64,000 nt of DNA from Pseudomonas sp. dw_358 (GCF_018449655.1 NZ_JAAVUX010000001.1:620001-684000), one strand, 5' to 3'. Counted from the stretch's first letter, positions 18,659-40,654 are shown. Program-made: numbers and translations. Notes: generated by a model not told the origin, from the letters alone.

Positions 18659-20401
18659 TTGGATGCGACAACCATCAACAGCCTGTTCTTGATCGGCGCG
18701 TTGCTGGTGGGTGCGAGCATTCTGGTCAGTTCGCTTTCGTCGCGCCTCGGCATTCCGATTCTGGTGATCATCCTCGCGGTAGGCATGGCCGCCGGTGTGG
18801 ACGGTGGCGGGATCATCTTCGACAACTACCCCACGGCCTATCTGGTCGGTAACCTCGCGCTGGCAGTGATTCTGCTCGATGGTGGCCTGCGCACACGGGT
18901 CGCGAGCTTTCGCGTGGCGCTGTGGCCGGCGTTGTCGCTGGCCACAGTGGGGGTGCTGATGACCACGGGACTGACCGGGCTGATGGCCGCGTGGCTGTTT
19001 AATCTGAGCCTGCTGCAAGGCCTGCTGATCGGCGCGATCGTGGGCTCTACCGACGCGGCGGCGGTGTTCTCGCTGCTGGGTGGCAAGGGGCTGAACGAGC
19101 GGGTGACCGCCAGCCTGGAGATCGAATCAGGCAGCAACGACCCCATGGCGGTGTTCCTCACCGTGACGTTGATCGACATGCTCGTGCGCCACCAGACCGG
19201 CCTGCACTGGGGTCTGCTGGGCCACCTGGTGCAGGAGTTCGGCATCGGCGCGATCATCGGCCTGGGCGGCGGTTGGATGCTGTTGCAACTGGTCAACCGC
19301 ATCAACCTGGCCACCGGCCTCTACCCGATCCTGGTAGTGGCTGGCGGTCTGGTGGTGTTCGCCCTGACCAACGCCTTGCATGGCAGTGGCTTTTTGGCGG
19401 TGTACCTGTGCGGGCTGGTGATGGGCAACAAACCGATTCGCAGCCGCCACGGCATCCTGCACATGCTCGATGGCATGGCCTGGCTGGCACAGATCGGCAT
19501 GTTCCTGGTCCTGGGCCTGCTGGTAACCCCCCATGATCTGCTGCCCATTGCCCTGCCGGCACTGGCATTGGCGCTGTGGATGATCCTGGTGGCGCGCCCG
19601 CTGTCGGTGCTCGTCGGCTTGCTGCCGTTCAAGGCCTTCCACGGCCGGGAGAAAGCCTTCATTGCCTGGGTCGGCCTGCGCGGCGCCGTGCCGATCATTC
19701 TCGCGGTGTTCCCGTTGATGGCCGGGCTGCCCCACGCCCAGCTTTACTTCAACCTGGCCTTCTTCATCGTGCTGGTGTCGCTGCTGGTGCAGGGCACCAG
19801 CCTGCCTTGGGTGGCCAAGCTGCTCAAGGTCATGGTGCCGCCTGACCCGGCGCCTATTTCCCGCTCGGCGCTGGAAGTGCACGTCACCAGTGAGTGGGAG
19901 CTGTTTGTCTATCGGCTCGGCGCGGAAAAGTGGTGCATCGGTGCCGCCCTGAGGGAGCTGAAAATGCCCGAGGGCACGCGCATCGCCGCGTTGTTTCGCG
20001 GTCAGCAGCTGTTGCACCCCTCTGGCAGTACCGTATTGGAAGTGGATGACCTGCTCTGCGTGATCGGCCACGAACACAATCTGTCGGCCCTGGGCAAGCT
20101 GTTCAGCCAGGCGCCTCAGCGTGGCCTTGACCTGCGTTTCTTCGGCGACTTCGTGCTCGAAGGCGACGCCGAACTCGGTGCCGTTTCGGCGCTTTACGGC
20201 TTGCAACTGGACGGCCTCGACCCGCAGATGCCCCTCAGCCGGTTCATCACCCAGAAAGTCGGCGGCGCGCCGATCGTGGGCGATCAGATCGAGTGGAACA
20301 GCACCTTGTGGACCGTCGCACTGATGGACGGGAACAAGATCCGCAAAGTCGGCGTCAAATTCCCCGAAGGAACTCGCCCAGGCCCGGGATTGTTCCTCTA
20401 A
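18659..20401 (+). CDS. nhaP2: Potassium/proton antiporter, CPA1 family (NhaP2/CvrA type)
   Basis: The 580-residue protein has about 12 membrane segments (residues 5-390) with the CPA1 core motif region [16 protein letters not shown]. The cytoplasmic C-terminus contains a TrkA-C/RCK-like domain (about 400-480) and a CorC/HlyC-like domain (500-580), the layout of E. coli NhaP2 (578 residues), which exports K+ in exchange for H+. It begins with a TTG preceded by AGGGAG at a spacing of eight bases; no in-frame ATG fits. Next downstream is an MscK-type channel, so two K+/osmotic functions sit together. Confidence 0.88.
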   Translation: MDATTINSLFLIGALLVGASILVSSLSSRLGIPILVIILAVGMAAGVDGGGIIFDNYPTAYLVGNLALAVILLDGGLRTRVASFRVALWPALSLATVGVLMTTGLTGLMAAWLFNLSLLQGLLIGAIVGSTDAAAVFSLLGGKGLNERVTASLEIESGSNDPMAVFLTVTLIDMLVRHQTGLHWGLLGHLVQEFGIGAIIGLGGGWMLLQLVNRINLATGLYPILVVAGGLVVFALTNALHGSGFLAVYLCGLVMGNKPIRSRHGILHMLDGMAWLAQIGMFLVLGLLVTPHDLLPIALPALALALWMILVARPLSVLVGLLPFKAFHGREKAFIAWVGLRGAVPIILAVFPLMAGLPHAQLYFNLAFFIVLVSLLVQGTSLPWVAKLLKVMVPPDPAPISRSALEVHVTSEWELFVYRLGAEKWCIGAALRELKMPEGTRIAALFRGQQLLHPSGSTVLEVDDLLCVIGHEHNLSALGKLFSQAPQRGLDLRFFGDFVLEGDAELGAVSALYGLQLDGLDPQMPLSRFITQKVGGAPIVGDQIEWNSTLWTVALMDGNKIRKVGVKFPEGTRPGPGLFL

Positions 20402-20437
20402 ACTGCCCTTCTCTCTTCGAGCTGTACGACTTTTCCT

Positions 20438-25967
<5,530 letters not shown>

Positions 25968-26137
25968 GGTGCGCTCCTTCTGATCAGTGGGACAGGCAGG
26001 CTAGCCCGCCGTGAAGGCGTACGGGAGATACAGCGCCGGAGCAACCTGGCGGTACAGTCCCTTGAAGTCTGCCCCTTGAAATCGGCGCGGAAGAGCGCCA
26101 GATAGGGAGCCTGATTCCTCTATTTCCGGAGCCCGGC

Positions 26138-26578
26138 ATGACCGACTCGCTCGTGATCCCCTGCCCCCATTGCAATGGCTTGAACCGCATCCCCGCCGAA
26201 CGCCTGGGCGACCAGCCCAAATGCGGGCGCTGCAAGGCCGAAGTATTGCTGAGCAAGCCTTTCGAATTGAAACAGGGCGATCATGCTAGCCAGATCAAAG
26301 GGGATCTGCCGCTGCTGGTGGACGTCTGGGCCGAATGGTGCGGGCCGTGCAAGTCGTTTGCGCCGGTGTTCGAGCAGGCTGCCACACGGCTGGCCGGGCA
26401 CTGCCGGCTGGCCAAGCTGGACAGCGATGCCAACCCGCAACTGTCCAGTCAGCTGGCGATTCGCTCGATCCCCAGCTTGATCCTGTTCAAGAACGGCCGC
26501 GAAGTGGCGCGTCAGAGTGGGGCCATGCCATTGCAGCAGTTGCTGGCGTGGCTGGAGGGGCATGGCGTCCAGGGTTGA
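26138..26578 (+). CDS. trxC: Thioredoxin 2 with N-terminal zinc finger
   Basis: The 146-residue protein has two CxxC pairs (Cys9/12 and Cys29/32), which bind zinc in TrxC. A thioredoxin fold follows with the active site WCGPC (Cys68/Cys71) and cis-proline region RSIPSL. In E. coli TrxC is induced by OxyR under oxidative stress. The ATG follows CCGGAG. It stands alone, convergent with the ParA-like gene (22-nt gap), and could support MsrA. Confidence 0.96.
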   Translation: MTDSLVIPCPHCNGLNRIPAERLGDQPKCGRCKAEVLLSKPFELKQGDHASQIKGDLPLLVDVWAEWCGPCKSFAPVFEQAATRLAGHCRLAKLDSDANPQLSSQLAIRSIPSLILFKNGREVARQSGAMPLQQLLAWLEGHGVQG

Positions 26579-26600
26579 TTGCGCGTAATCGGGCCCAGCC

Positions 26601-27371
26601 TCAAACCGACTCCAGCAACCCATGCAACTCTACAAACTGCTGCGTCAGCTTGTGCCGTGGGTCAAAGTAGATCAACGGCACGCTGGCCTCATGGGACTCG
26701 CGCATTTTCACTGAACTGGCGAGATACACCGGCAGCACCGGCAGCCCTTCGGCAATCAACTCGTCAAGCATCTGCTGCGGCAGGCTGGCGCGGGCCTGGA
26801 ACTGGTTGACCACGATCCCTTCCACTTCCAGCCCTTCGTTATGGTCCTCCTTGAGCTCGGCAATTTCGGCGATCAGGCCATAGAGCGCCTGACGGGAAAA
26901 GCTGTCGCAGTCAAAGGGAATCAGCACACGATCGGCGGCAATCAACGCCGAAACGGCATAGAAATTCAGGGCTGGCGGCGTGTCCAGGTAAATCCGGTCG
27001 TAGTCCTCGGCGAGTTCGTCGAGCAATTTGCGCAGCTTGTTGATCTTGTGTTTCGCCTCAAGTTTAGGCTGCAGATCCGCCAGCTCCGCCGTGGCCGTCA
27101 CCACATGGAGGTTTTCGTAGGGCGTTTCGTAGATATCCACCTTGTTCTTCTTGGCAAACGGCCCGGAGGACAAGGTCTGCTTGAAGAAATCAGCGATGCC
27201 CATGGGGATGTCACCCCCGGTCAGGCCCGTCAGGTACTGGGTCGAATTGGCCTGAGCATCGAGGTCGATCAACAGCGTGCGGTAGCCTTGCTGAGCACTC
27301 ACCGCCGCTAGATTGCAGGCAATACTCGACTTGCCCACGCCACCTTTCTGATTGAACACCACGCGCCGCAT
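26601..27371 (-). CDS. ParA/Soj-family ATPase (orphan)
   Basis: The 256-residue deviant-Walker ATPase starts with KGGVGKSS (residues 9-16, signature lysine KGG), followed by LLIDLDAQANST and DTPPALN. It resembles the chromosomal ParA/MinD superfamily, but no parB gene or parS-like array is adjacent, so it is not the main chromosome partition pair. Related orphan ParA proteins position cellular cargo such as chemoreceptor or secretion clusters. Its cargo cannot be told from the neighbours: trxC on one side and a LysR gene on the other. Confidence 0.85.
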   Translation of the reverse strand: MRRVVFNQKGGVGKSSIACNLAAVSAQQGYRTLLIDLDAQANSTQYLTGLTGGDIPMGIADFFKQTLSSGPFAKKNKVDIYETPYENLHVVTATAELADLQPKLEAKHKINKLRKLLDELAEDYDRIYLDTPPALNFYAVSALIAADRVLIPFDCDSFSRQALYGLIAEIAELKEDHNEGLEVEGIVVNQFQARASLPQQMLDELIAEGLPVLPVYLASSVKMRESHEASVPLIYFDPRHKLTQQFVELHGLLESV

Positions 27372-27440
27372 GGAAAAACCTCCGTGTACAAATTCGTTCG
27401 AGTGTAGGGGCCGGGTGTGACGTTTAGCCAGTAAAACCGG

Positions 27441-28343
27441 TCACGACCTCACTACCCCCGCCTCGCGGCTCAGCAATCGCGCGAACGCCTCGGCCATGGC
27501 CGAGCGGCGGCCCTTGCGTTGCAGCAGCCACACGGCCGTCATGGCTTCGGGGTCGAGCAGGCGCCGGTAAACCACGCCGTCGATGCGCATCCACTGGAAC
27601 GAGGCCGGCAGCACCGACACCCCAAGGCCGGCGGAGACCAGGCCGATGATGGTCATGGCCTCGCCGGCCTCCTGGGCGAAATGCGGGCTGAAGCCGGCCT
27701 GCTGCGCCAGGTGCAGCAGTTGCGCGCGCAGGCCGCTGCCGTAACTGCGAGGGAAAAACACGAAAGGTTCGTCGGCCAGCGCGGCCAGCTGTATGCCCTC
27801 TTCGTTGCCGACGGCCAGTGGGTGCGAGGCGCTGATGACGGCTACCAGCGGCTCACGGAACATTTCCAGGGCCTCGATGGAGTCCGGCAGTGCGAACGGA
27901 CGAATCAGCCCGACTTCAATGGACTCATCGACCAAGGCGTCTACCACGTCGCGACTGCTCATTTCCTCAAGGTTGAGATGCACGGCCGGGTGAGCTTGGC
28001 GGAAGGCATAGATGGCCTTGGGAATCATCGAATTGAAGGGGGCCGAGGTGGTAAAGCCGATTTTCAATTCGCCCAGCTCGCCCAGCTGCGCACGCCGCGC
28101 CACGTCGGCGGCCTTGTCGACTTGGGCCAGCACTAACCGCGCCTCATCGAGAAACAGCCGGCCCGCCTCGCTCAACGCCACTCGTCGGTTAGTACGCTCG
28201 AACAAGCGCGCGCCCAACTCCCGTTCCAGCACCTGAATCTGTTGGCTCAACGGCGGCTGGGAAATCCCCAACAGCTCAGCAGCACGGCCGAAATGCAGCT
28301 CTTCTGCCACGGCAATGAAATAACGCAGATGACGCAGTTCCAC
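27441..28343 (-). CDS. LysR-family transcriptional regulator
   Basis: The 300-residue protein has a winged helix-turn-helix at residues 1-60 (HLRYFIAVAEELHFGRAAELLGISQPPLSQQI) and a two-lobed effector-binding domain (about 90-295). It reads divergently from an MFS transporter 119 nt away, the classical arrangement for a LysR regulator and its target. The N-terminus resembles the CatM/BenM group, but the effector is unknown. The AT-rich gap probably contains its binding site and the transporter promoter. Confidence 0.9.
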   Translation of the reverse strand: MELRHLRYFIAVAEELHFGRAAELLGISQPPLSQQIQVLERELGARLFERTNRRVALSEAGRLFLDEARLVLAQVDKAADVARRAQLGELGELKIGFTTSAPFNSMIPKAIYAFRQAHPAVHLNLEEMSSRDVVDALVDESIEVGLIRPFALPDSIEALEMFREPLVAVISASHPLAVGNEEGIQLAALADEPFVFFPRSYGSGLRAQLLHLAQQAGFSPHFAQEAGEAMTIIGLVSAGLGVSVLPASFQWMRIDGVVYRRLLDPEAMTAVWLLQRKGRRSAMAEAFARLLSREAGVVRS

Positions 28344-28462
28344 ATGGCCCCCAATAGGTCGTAAAACCTCTTAAACAGGTCGAATTATATATTGGAAAGA
28401 ATCATTAGCCAGCTATATGCTTTTTCCACTACCCCCAGCCTTGCCCTACGCAAGAGGTCCCC

Positions 28463-29740
28463 GTGAAAACTGCTGTTGCTCCACAGGCTCAGGAAATCCA
28501 CGATTCAACCCTCGCCGACATCGCCACCCAGCTCAGCGAAACCTATATCGAAAAAGGCACTCCGCTGTTCATGCGCACGGTTCTGGCGCTTTTTTCCGGC
28601 GGCTTTGCCACCTTCGCGCTGCTGTACTGCGTGCAGCCGATGATGCCGATCCTGTCCCACGAGTTTTCCATCAACGCCGCCCAGAGCAGTCTGATCCTGT
28701 CGGTGGCCACCGGGATGCTCGCCATAGGCCTGCTCATCACCGGCCCCATCTCCGACGCCATCGGGCGCAAGCCGGTCATGGTGGCAGCGCTTTTCTCGGC
28801 GGCGTTGTGCACCATTGCCAGCGCCTTGATGCCGACCTGGGAAGGCGTACTGGTGATGCGTGCGCTGGTGGGGCTGTCGTTGAGCGGACTGGCAGCAGTC
28901 GCCATGACCTACCTCAGTGAAGAGATCCACCCCGAACACATCGGCCTGGCCATGGGCCTGTATATCGGCGGCAACGCCATAGGCGGCATGAGCGGGCGGC
29001 TTATCAGCGGAGTGTTGATCGATTACGTCAGCTGGCACACCGCAATGCTGGTGGTCGGCGGCTTGGCATTGGTAGCGGCCAGCGTGTTTGTCAAAGTGCT
29101 GCCGGCGTCGAAAAACTTCCGCCCCCGGCAGATGAACCCGCGCGGGTTGCTCGACGGTTTCACCATGCATTTTCGCGATGCGGGCCTGCCTTGGCTGTTT
29201 CTCGAGGGCTTCCTGCTGATGGGTGCCTTCGTCACGATGTTCAACTACATCGGCTACCGCCTGCTCGGTGAGCCGTACCATATGAGCCAGGCGTTGGTCG
29301 GCCTGCTGTCGGTGGTGTATCTGTCGGGCATCTACAGTTCGGCGAAGATCGGCTCGCTGGCCGACAAGTACGGCCGCCGCAATGTGTTCTGGATGAGCAT
29401 CGTGCTGATGTTCGCAGGCCTGCTGATCAACCTCTTCAGCCCGCTGCCGATGGTGATCGGTGGCATGCTGATCTTCACTTTCGGCTTCTTCGGTGCCCAC
29501 TCGGTGGCCAGCAGCTGGATAGGCAAACGCGCGATAAAGGCCAAGGGGCAGGCCTCGTCCCTGTACCTGTTCTGCTACTACCTGGGTTCCAGCGTGGCCG
29601 GCACCCTGGGCGGCCTGGCCTGGCATTTTGGGGGCTGGAACGGCATCGGTGCATTCATTTCGACGCTGCTGGTGCTGGCCCTGCTGGTGGCGGCCAAACT
29701 GGCCAAGCTGGCGCCGCTGCGGGCTAAAGCATCCGCCTGA
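28463..29740 (+). CDS. Major facilitator superfamily transporter, YnfM-like
   Basis: The 425-residue protein has about 12 membrane segments with an N-terminal cytoplasmic stretch of some 45 residues. The MFS loop motif is seen as GPISDAIGRKPVM (near 95-107), and its second-half counterpart as GSLADKYGRRNV. The sequence resembles the YnfM/arabinose-efflux-like family. It is probably controlled by the divergent LysR gene. The ATG follows AGAGGTCCCC. The last 17 bases overlap the convergent cytochrome b561 gene. The substrate is unknown. Confidence 0.88.
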   Translation: MKTAVAPQAQEIHDSTLADIATQLSETYIEKGTPLFMRTVLALFSGGFATFALLYCVQPMMPILSHEFSINAAQSSLILSVATGMLAIGLLITGPISDAIGRKPVMVAALFSAALCTIASALMPTWEGVLVMRALVGLSLSGLAAVAMTYLSEEIHPEHIGLAMGLYIGGNAIGGMSGRLISGVLIDYVSWHTAMLVVGGLALVAASVFVKVLPASKNFRPRQMNPRGLLDGFTMHFRDAGLPWLFLEGFLLMGAFVTMFNYIGYRLLGEPYHMSQALVGLLSVVYLSGIYSSAKIGSLADKYGRRNVFWMSIVLMFAGLLINLFSPLPMVIGGMLIFTFGFFGAHSVASSWIGKRAIKAKGQASSLYLFCYYLGSSVAGTLGGLAWHFGGWNGIGAFISTLLVLALLVAAKLAKLAPLRAKASA

Positions 29741-30224
29741 GCACCCGGCGGCCACTGGCTTCGTGCTTGATGACCGCCAGCACATGCAGCAACACCAACG
29801 CCCCCAGCACGGCGCAGCTGCCGGCATGCACCTGCATCAACCGGTGCAGCAGCGCCGGGTCGTGCAGGGGTTGGGGGAGGGTCAGCCAGTCAAAGACGCG
29901 AATAGGTCGATTCATCATCAGTACGCCGGTGACGAGGACCGCTCCGGTCAGCAGGTACAACAGGTTGTGTGCCCAATGCGCAGCGTGCTCGGCCAGGGTC
30001 TTGGGCGCTTGCCGCTCGGCGCGCAGGCGCAGCCACAGACGCCAGGCGAACAAGGGGATAAACAGCGTGGCCAAGGAGACATTCAAGGCCGCCACCCCGG
30101 TACGCAACGGCGCGTCTTCAGCCAGGGTGCCAGCGTAGGCACCCATGATCAACGCCCAGAGAATGAACGCTGCCGATAGCCAGTGCAGAGCGATCCGCAC
30201 CGGGGAGTAACGACCTGCGGACAT
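29724..30224 (-). CDS. Cytochrome b561-family membrane protein
   Basis: This 166-residue, four-helix inner-membrane protein keeps histidines in each helix (ALHWLSAAF, AAHWAHNLLY, LHRLMQVHAG, LLHVLAVIKH) that can hold two b-type hemes, as in the CybB family, which moves electrons from ubiquinol, including to superoxide in E. coli CybB. The ATG at 30224 (MSAGRYSPVRIALHW) matches the family start; an upstream in-frame start at 30248 is less likely. It is convergent with the MFS gene and separated from hemE by a bidirectional terminator. Confidence 0.87.
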   Translation of the reverse strand: MSAGRYSPVRIALHWLSAAFILWALIMGAYAGTLAEDAPLRTGVAALNVSLATLFIPLFAWRLWLRLRAERQAPKTLAEHAAHWAHNLLYLLTGAVLVTGVLMMNRPIRVFDWLTLPQPLHDPALLHRLMQVHAGSCAVLGALVLLHVLAVIKHEASGRRVLRRML

Positions 30225-30322
30225 CTGCGCCCCCCAACAAAAGGGCAATATGCTATCAGAGCACCCCCTTCAAACGCGAGCTATTCTCAGTCTCATTACT
30301 GTGCAATCAGAAAGGCCATGAA

Positions 30323-30357
30323 AATGAAAGGCGGCTTTTAAGAGGCCGCCTTTCATT
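30323..30357. terminator. Bidirectional hairpin terminator downstream of hemE
   Basis: A perfect 13-bp stem (AATGAAAGGCGGC paired with GCCGCCTTTCATT, 9-nt loop) lies 34 nt after the hemE stop. A/T-rich flanks on both sides allow termination in either direction, although the tracts are short. Confidence 0.8.
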
Positions 30358-30390
30358 ACTACAACAACTTGTAATATCTGTATTTGCAAA

Positions 30391-31455
30391 CTAACGGTGA
30401 TACTGCGCGGAGAACTCGTGCACCGCCCGGATAAACGCCCCCGCATGCTCGGGATCGACTTCCGGGGTGATGCCATGTCCCAGGTTGAACACATGACCGC
30501 TGCCCGGACCGTAGCTGGCCAGGATCCGCGCCACTTCAGCACGGATGGCTTCTGGCTTGGCGTAAAGCACCGTCGGGTCCATGTTCCCTTGCAGGGCGAC
30601 CTTGCTGCCGACGCGACGGCGGGCTTCGCCGATATCGCAGGTCCAGTCCAGGCCCAGGGCATCGGCGCCCGCGTCGGCGATGCTTTCCAGCCACAGCCCA
30701 CCGTTCTTGGTGAACAGAATGACCGGCACCTTGCGCCCGTCGTGCTCGCGGATCAGGCCGCTGACGATCTTGCGCATGTAGGCCAGGGAGAACTCCTGAT
30801 AGGCCGCCGCCGACAGGTTGCCGCCCCAGGTGTCGAAGATCTGCACGGCCTGAGCGCCCGCGAGGATCTGCCCGTTGAGGTAGCTGGTCACCGACTGCGC
30901 CAGCTTGTCCAGCAGCAAGTGCATGGCCACCGGATTGTCGTAGAGCATGGCCTTGGTCTTGCGGAAGTCCTTGGACGAGCCGCCTTCAACCATGTAGGTG
31001 GCCAAGGTCCACGGGCTGCCGGAGAAACCGATCAACGGCACACGGCCATTGAGCTCGCGACGGATGGTGCTGACCGCGTCCATGACATAGCCCAGGTCCT
31101 TTTGCGGATCAGGAATGGGCAGGGCTTCGATGTCGGCCAGGGTGCTGACCACCTTGCGAAAACGCGGGCCTTCGCCGGTTTCGAAGTACAGGCCCTGGCC
31201 CATGGCGTCGGGAATCGTGAGAATGTCGGAGAACAGGATCGCGGCATCCAGCGGGTAGCGTTCCAGCGGCTGCAGGGTGACTTCGCAGGCGAACTCCGGG
31301 TTCATGCACAGGCTCATGAAGTCGCCGGCCTTGGCGCGGCTGGCACGGTACTCGGGCAGATAGCGACCGGCCTGACGCATCATCCACACTGGCGTGACGT
31401 CAACGGGCTGTTTGAGCAGGGCGCGCAGGAAACGGTCGTTCTTCAGGGCAGTCAT
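30391..31455 (-). CDS. hemE: Uroporphyrinogen decarboxylase
   Basis: HemE removes four carboxyl groups from uroporphyrinogen III to give coproporphyrinogen III in heme synthesis. The 354-residue length equals E. coli HemE. Signature sequences are [16 protein letters not shown] (residues 20-35, with the catalytic-site arginines), [12 protein letters not shown] (active-site Asp) and [16 protein letters not shown]. The ATG at 31455 ([13 protein letters not shown]) is preferred over an upstream in-frame start because it matches the family N-terminus. It follows gltD on the same strand but after a strong terminator, so it has its own promoter. Confidence 0.98.
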   Translation of the reverse strand: MTALKNDRFLRALLKQPVDVTPVWMMRQAGRYLPEYRASRAKAGDFMSLCMNPEFACEVTLQPLERYPLDAAILFSDILTIPDAMGQGLYFETGEGPRFRKVVSTLADIEALPIPDPQKDLGYVMDAVSTIRRELNGRVPLIGFSGSPWTLATYMVEGGSSKDFRKTKAMLYDNPVAMHLLLDKLAQSVTSYLNGQILAGAQAVQIFDTWGGNLSAAAYQEFSLAYMRKIVSGLIREHDGRKVPVILFTKNGGLWLESIADAGADALGLDWTCDIGEARRRVGSKVALQGNMDPTVLYAKPEAIRAEVARILASYGPGSGHVFNLGHGITPEVDPEHAGAFIRAVHEFSAQYHR

Positions 31456-31501
31456 GTCAACATCCGGCAGAAAAGTGCGCGCATTTTCCCAGACTGGCAC
31501 G

Positions 31502-31531
31502 CAAAAGGCACGGCTTGAGCCGTGCCTTTTG
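31502..31531 (-). terminator. Terminator of the gltBD operon
   Basis: A perfect 13-bp stem (CAAAAGGCACGGC paired with GCCGTGCCTTTTG) around a 4-nt loop, ending in TTTT on the minus strand, lies about 50 nt after the gltD stop and upstream of hemE. Confidence 0.88.
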
Positions 31532-31578
31532 TCTATGGGGTCAATTTACCGCAGGAGGCTACTGAACTCAGCAGGAGC

Positions 31579-33009
<1,431 letters not shown>

Positions 33010-33032
33010 TCATCAAACTCTTCAGGCGCATA

Positions 33033-37481
<4,449 letters not shown>

Positions 37482-37842
37482 AGACACTTTCTCACCAGGC
37501 TGCCTCTCTTGGAGGCAAATTTCTTTTCAATTCAACCACTTGCAACCAGCGCTGAACGTCTGTCAGCTTTGCGGGGGCAAAAGGGAGGTCATTGTACACA
37601 GCGACAGAGTCGCTCACAAATCTGGCGACGAAACGACATAAATCGATGTCGCAATTCTGAATGTTTTTAGCGAGATGTTGTGATAGCAACTTCGCTGGAG
37701 TCTGAAGGTATTCAGATCGGACGGCAATAGCTCATGGCCACAAACCGCTCTGGGACGCGAAAGCCCGCCGCATTGTGCGCAGCAGGCTCGCCTTGTTTCG
37801 ATGTGTGCTACTCAGGTGAAGCCGGCGTGGATAGTGCCGGTA
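37482..37842. promoter_or_regulatory. Intergenic region upstream of gltB
   Basis: These 361 nt lie between gltB and the end of the DamX-like gene, both on the minus strand. No credible gene was found on either strand. The region must hold the gltBD promoter; the short inverted repeat CGACAT-N6-ATGTCG at 37634-37651 is the only clear symmetric element. No obvious factor-independent terminator for the pil-aro-damX operon was seen. Confidence 0.4.
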
Positions 37843-39498
37843 TCAATGCGCCGAGGCCAGGTCCTGTTGGACGCTGGCGACAGACCGTGGCCAAGGTTTA
37901 CCAGCCTGGACCTTCTCTGGCAAGTTCTTGATGGCCGCGAGCGCTGCAGCGCGGTTGGCGAAGTTGCCGTATGTCACCACATACAGAGGCTTGCCCTGCA
38001 GGGTTTTCTTGAAGTAGCGGTACTCGCCACCTTGAGCAGTATAGGTGCGCGCGGTAGCTTCAGAGCTGGTCCCGATGATCTGCACGACGTAGTTGCCCGG
38101 AGCCTGACCGGCGTACCAGCTACCGCCGGCACCGTGGGCAACAGGCTTCTCGACGACTTTGGGCTCGACCTTGGGCTCGACCTTCGGCACATGGGCAGGC
38201 TTGGCTTCAGCAACGTGCACAGGCTTGACCGGTGCAGGCTTGGCGGCCGCGACCGGGGCGCGCTCCTTGACGGGAGCCGGCGCAGGCGTCTCGGCCATGG
38301 TGGCAGCAGGACCCGCCTCCATGCCAACCGGCGGGGCCGTGGTGGTCACGGTCGGCGGCTTGAAGGACGACTGCGGCACTGCGTTGTTGGGTGTAGCCGG
38401 AGCTGGAGCCGGCAAGGCACCGGCATTGGTGTCTTCACCGTCGGCATCGCCAGCACCGGCGCCTGCACCGGCATTGGAAGCCAGAGGGCTGCGCACCACT
38501 GGCTGGCCGTTCAAGGGCAGCGCCTGCGTATTGCCGGAGAACTCCACGGCCGGACCATCACCATTGTTGGACTTGGCCGTGGTCGGCTGTCCCTGCCCCA
38601 GCGGCAGCTGAGCTTGTTGCGGCACCCCTGCGGTCGATGGCCCCTTGTGCCCCGGAATGATCCAGGCGGCGGCAACGGCAACCACGACGACGGCGGAGAA
38701 CGCCAGTACCAGTTTTTTCGGCATTTTAAACCCCATAGAAGGACGCTTAACCGCAGAACGGCTTGCGATCATTGCCTCGATCATTGCATCGCGGGCGACC
38801 TGATTGATGGCTCCCGGCCAACCCGCCGAATTCTCGTGGATATCGGTGATCTGCTCGTTAGTGAACAGCTTGATGCCCTGGCCGGCCCCTTCGAGGCGCT
38901 GGGCCAGGTACTCGCGTGTTTCATCTTCGGTGTACGGTTCCAGCTCGATGACGTGAAACACTTCCTGTTCGACAGCCAGATTGTCGAGGCTGGCAATCAG
39001 CGACGGCTCACCAAACAGAAACACATGCGGACGCCCCTCGGGGGCGCCTGCCGCCAAGGCGAGCAGGGCTTCGAGTGCGGATTCATCGAGTTGTTCCGCG
39101 TCGTCCACCAGCAGATAGACTTCCTGCCCGGTAAGCGCCAGCTGCACGATCTGCGCAAGAATGGCCGAGACATCCAGCTGTGCCACACCTAGCGCCTGGG
39201 CCACCTGACCGAGCACAGCCGCCGCATCGCCCGCGCCACGGGCCGAGAGCACCACGCTCTGCACCGACTGCTTGTTGGTACTGGCCACCAACGCCTGGCG
39301 CAGCAGGGTCTTGCCGCTGCCAAGGGGGCCGGTCACCACCAACAACAGCTGGCTGTAGCGAGCCAGGTGGTGCAATTGACCCAGCACCGGCTTGCGTTGG
39401 GCCGGAAAGAACTTGAAGCCAGGTACGCGTGCCGCAAAAGGGTCGTGCTCCAGCTGGTAATGGCCGAGGAAGGCCTCGTCGGCGTGCAGACTTGTCAT
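37843..39498 (-). CDS. DamX-like protein: AAA+ ATPase domain, membrane anchor and SPOR domain
   Basis: The 551-residue protein has an ExeA/GspA-type AAA+ domain (about 15-265) with Walker A GPLGSGKT and Walker B LLVDDAEQL. A single membrane segment (about 280-300, LVLAFSAVVVVAVAAAW), a long Ala/Pro-rich periplasmic linker and a C-terminal SPOR domain (about 465-540) follow. SPOR domains bind denuded glycan at the septum, so a cell-division role is likely. E. coli DamX has a different cytoplasmic part but shares location next to aroB and the SPOR end. The ATG at 39498 (MTSLHADEAFLGHYQL) fits the family. It is the last gene of the pil-aroK-aroB unit, 49 nt after aroB. Confidence 0.87.
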   Translation of the reverse strand: MTSLHADEAFLGHYQLEHDPFAARVPGFKFFPAQRKPVLGQLHHLARYSQLLLVVTGPLGSGKTLLRQALVASTNKQSVQSVVLSARGAGDAAAVLGQVAQALGVAQLDVSAILAQIVQLALTGQEVYLLVDDAEQLDESALEALLALAAGAPEGRPHVFLFGEPSLIASLDNLAVEQEVFHVIELEPYTEDETREYLAQRLEGAGQGIKLFTNEQITDIHENSAGWPGAINQVARDAMIEAMIASRSAVKRPSMGFKMPKKLVLAFSAVVVVAVAAAWIIPGHKGPSTAGVPQQAQLPLGQGQPTTAKSNNGDGPAVEFSGNTQALPLNGQPVVRSPLASNAGAGAGAGDADGEDTNAGALPAPAPATPNNAVPQSSFKPPTVTTTAPPVGMEAGPAATMAETPAPAPVKERAPVAAAKPAPVKPVHVAEAKPAHVPKVEPKVEPKVVEKPVAHGAGGSWYAGQAPGNYVVQIIGTSSEATARTYTAQGGEYRYFKKTLQGKPLYVVTYGNFANRAAALAAIKNLPEKVQAGKPWPRSVASVQQDLASAH

Positions 39499-39547
39499 CG
39501 AATTCTCATAAATCTGATTGTTTGTTGATGGACGACCACTGTTGCTG

Positions 39548-40654
39548 TCAAGCCACGGCCGCCGGCGCCGTGATAGCACGATAATCCGCCGCCAGCGTGG
39601 CCTGTAGAACTTCCTTCGGGTATTGATCCGTGACCACCGCCTCGCCGATCTGTCGCAACAGCACCAGGCGCAGGCGCCCGTCGATGACTTTCTTGTCGAT
39701 CGCCATGTGCTCGAGGAAATCAGCGGGGGTCATGTTGTCGGGCGGGACCACCGGCAGACCGGCGCGCTGCAACAATCGCACGCCACGATCGCGCTGCCGG
39801 GCGGTGATCCAACCCAGACGCATGGACATTTCCAGCGCCATGACCGTACCCGTGGCCACTGCCTCGCCATGAAGCCAGACACCATACCCCATATGGGTCT
39901 CGATGGCGTGACCGAAGGTATGCCCGAGGTTGAGGGTGGCGCGCACGCCCGTTTCACGTTCGTCAGCCCCGACCACGGCGGCCTTGGCTTCGCAGGAGCG
40001 TTTGATGGCCTGGGTCAGCGCCGCCTGATCGAGGCCGCGCAAGGCATCCATATGCTCTTCGAGCCAGGTCAGAAACGGCTCGTCGCAGATCAGGCCGTAT
40101 TTGATCACTTCCGCCAAGCCGGCGGACAGCTCGCGAGGCGGCAGGCTTTTCAGGGTTGCGGTGTCGATCAGCACGGCGTTGGGCTGATAGAAGGCGCCCA
40201 CCATGTTTTTGCCCAGCGGATGGTTGATGCCGGTCTTGCCGCCTACCGAAGAGTCCACCTGGGACAACAGGGTGGTGGGAATCTGGATGAAATCCACGCC
40301 ACGCTGATAACAGGCCGCCGCAAAACCAGCCATGTCGCCGATGACTCCCCCGCCCAAAGCGATGAGAGTCGCGCGCCGGTCCAGCCGAGCGCTCAACAAG
40401 CCATCGAAAATGGTCTGAAGGGTTTCCCAGTTCTTGTAGGCCTCGCCATCGGGAAGCACCACGGACACCACGGAGTAGGCACTCAATGATTGGGTCAGGC
40501 GTTCCAGGTACAGCGGCGCGATGGTGGCGTTGGATATCACGGCGACCTGGCGGCCGCCGATGTAGGGCGCCAGCAGTTCGGCCTGACCCAGAAGGCCTTC
40601 GCCAATATGGATAGGGTAGCTACGCTCGCCCAGTTCGACGGTCAGTGTCTGCAT
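39548..40654 (-). CDS. aroB: 3-dehydroquinate synthase
   Basis: AroB converts DAHP to 3-dehydroquinate, step two of the shikimate pathway, using NAD+ and a divalent metal. The 368-residue protein has the NAD-binding [13 protein letters not shown] (around 100-112), [21 protein letters not shown], and metal ligands in the [12 protein letters not shown] region and the [10 protein letters not shown] histidine. The ATG at 40654 ([15 protein letters not shown]) is chosen over an upstream in-frame start. It follows aroK by 45 nt, the gene order kept through many gamma-proteobacteria. Confidence 0.98.
   Translation of the reverse strand: MQTLTVELGERSYPIHIGEGLLGQAELLAPYIGGRQVAVISNATIAPLYLERLTQSLSAYSVVSVVLPDGEAYKNWETLQTIFDGLLSARLDRRATLIALGGGVIGDMAGFAAACYQRGVDFIQIPTTLLSQVDSSVGGKTGINHPLGKNMVGAFYQPNAVLIDTATLKSLPPRELSAGLAEVIKYGLICDEPFLTWLEEHMDALRGLDQAALTQAIKRSCEAKAAVVGADERETGVRATLNLGHTFGHAIETHMGYGVWLHGEAVATGTVMALEMSMRLGWITARQRDRGVRLLQRAGLPVVPPDNMTPADFLEHMAIDKKVIDGRLRLVLLRQIGEAVVTDQYPKEVLQATLAADYRAITAPAAVA

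Noticed and set aside
26601..27371. Chromosome partition locus or plasmid origin suggested by the ParA-like gene
   Set aside because: There is no parB partner, no parS-like repeats and no replication gene nearby; neighbours are ordinary chromosomal genes.
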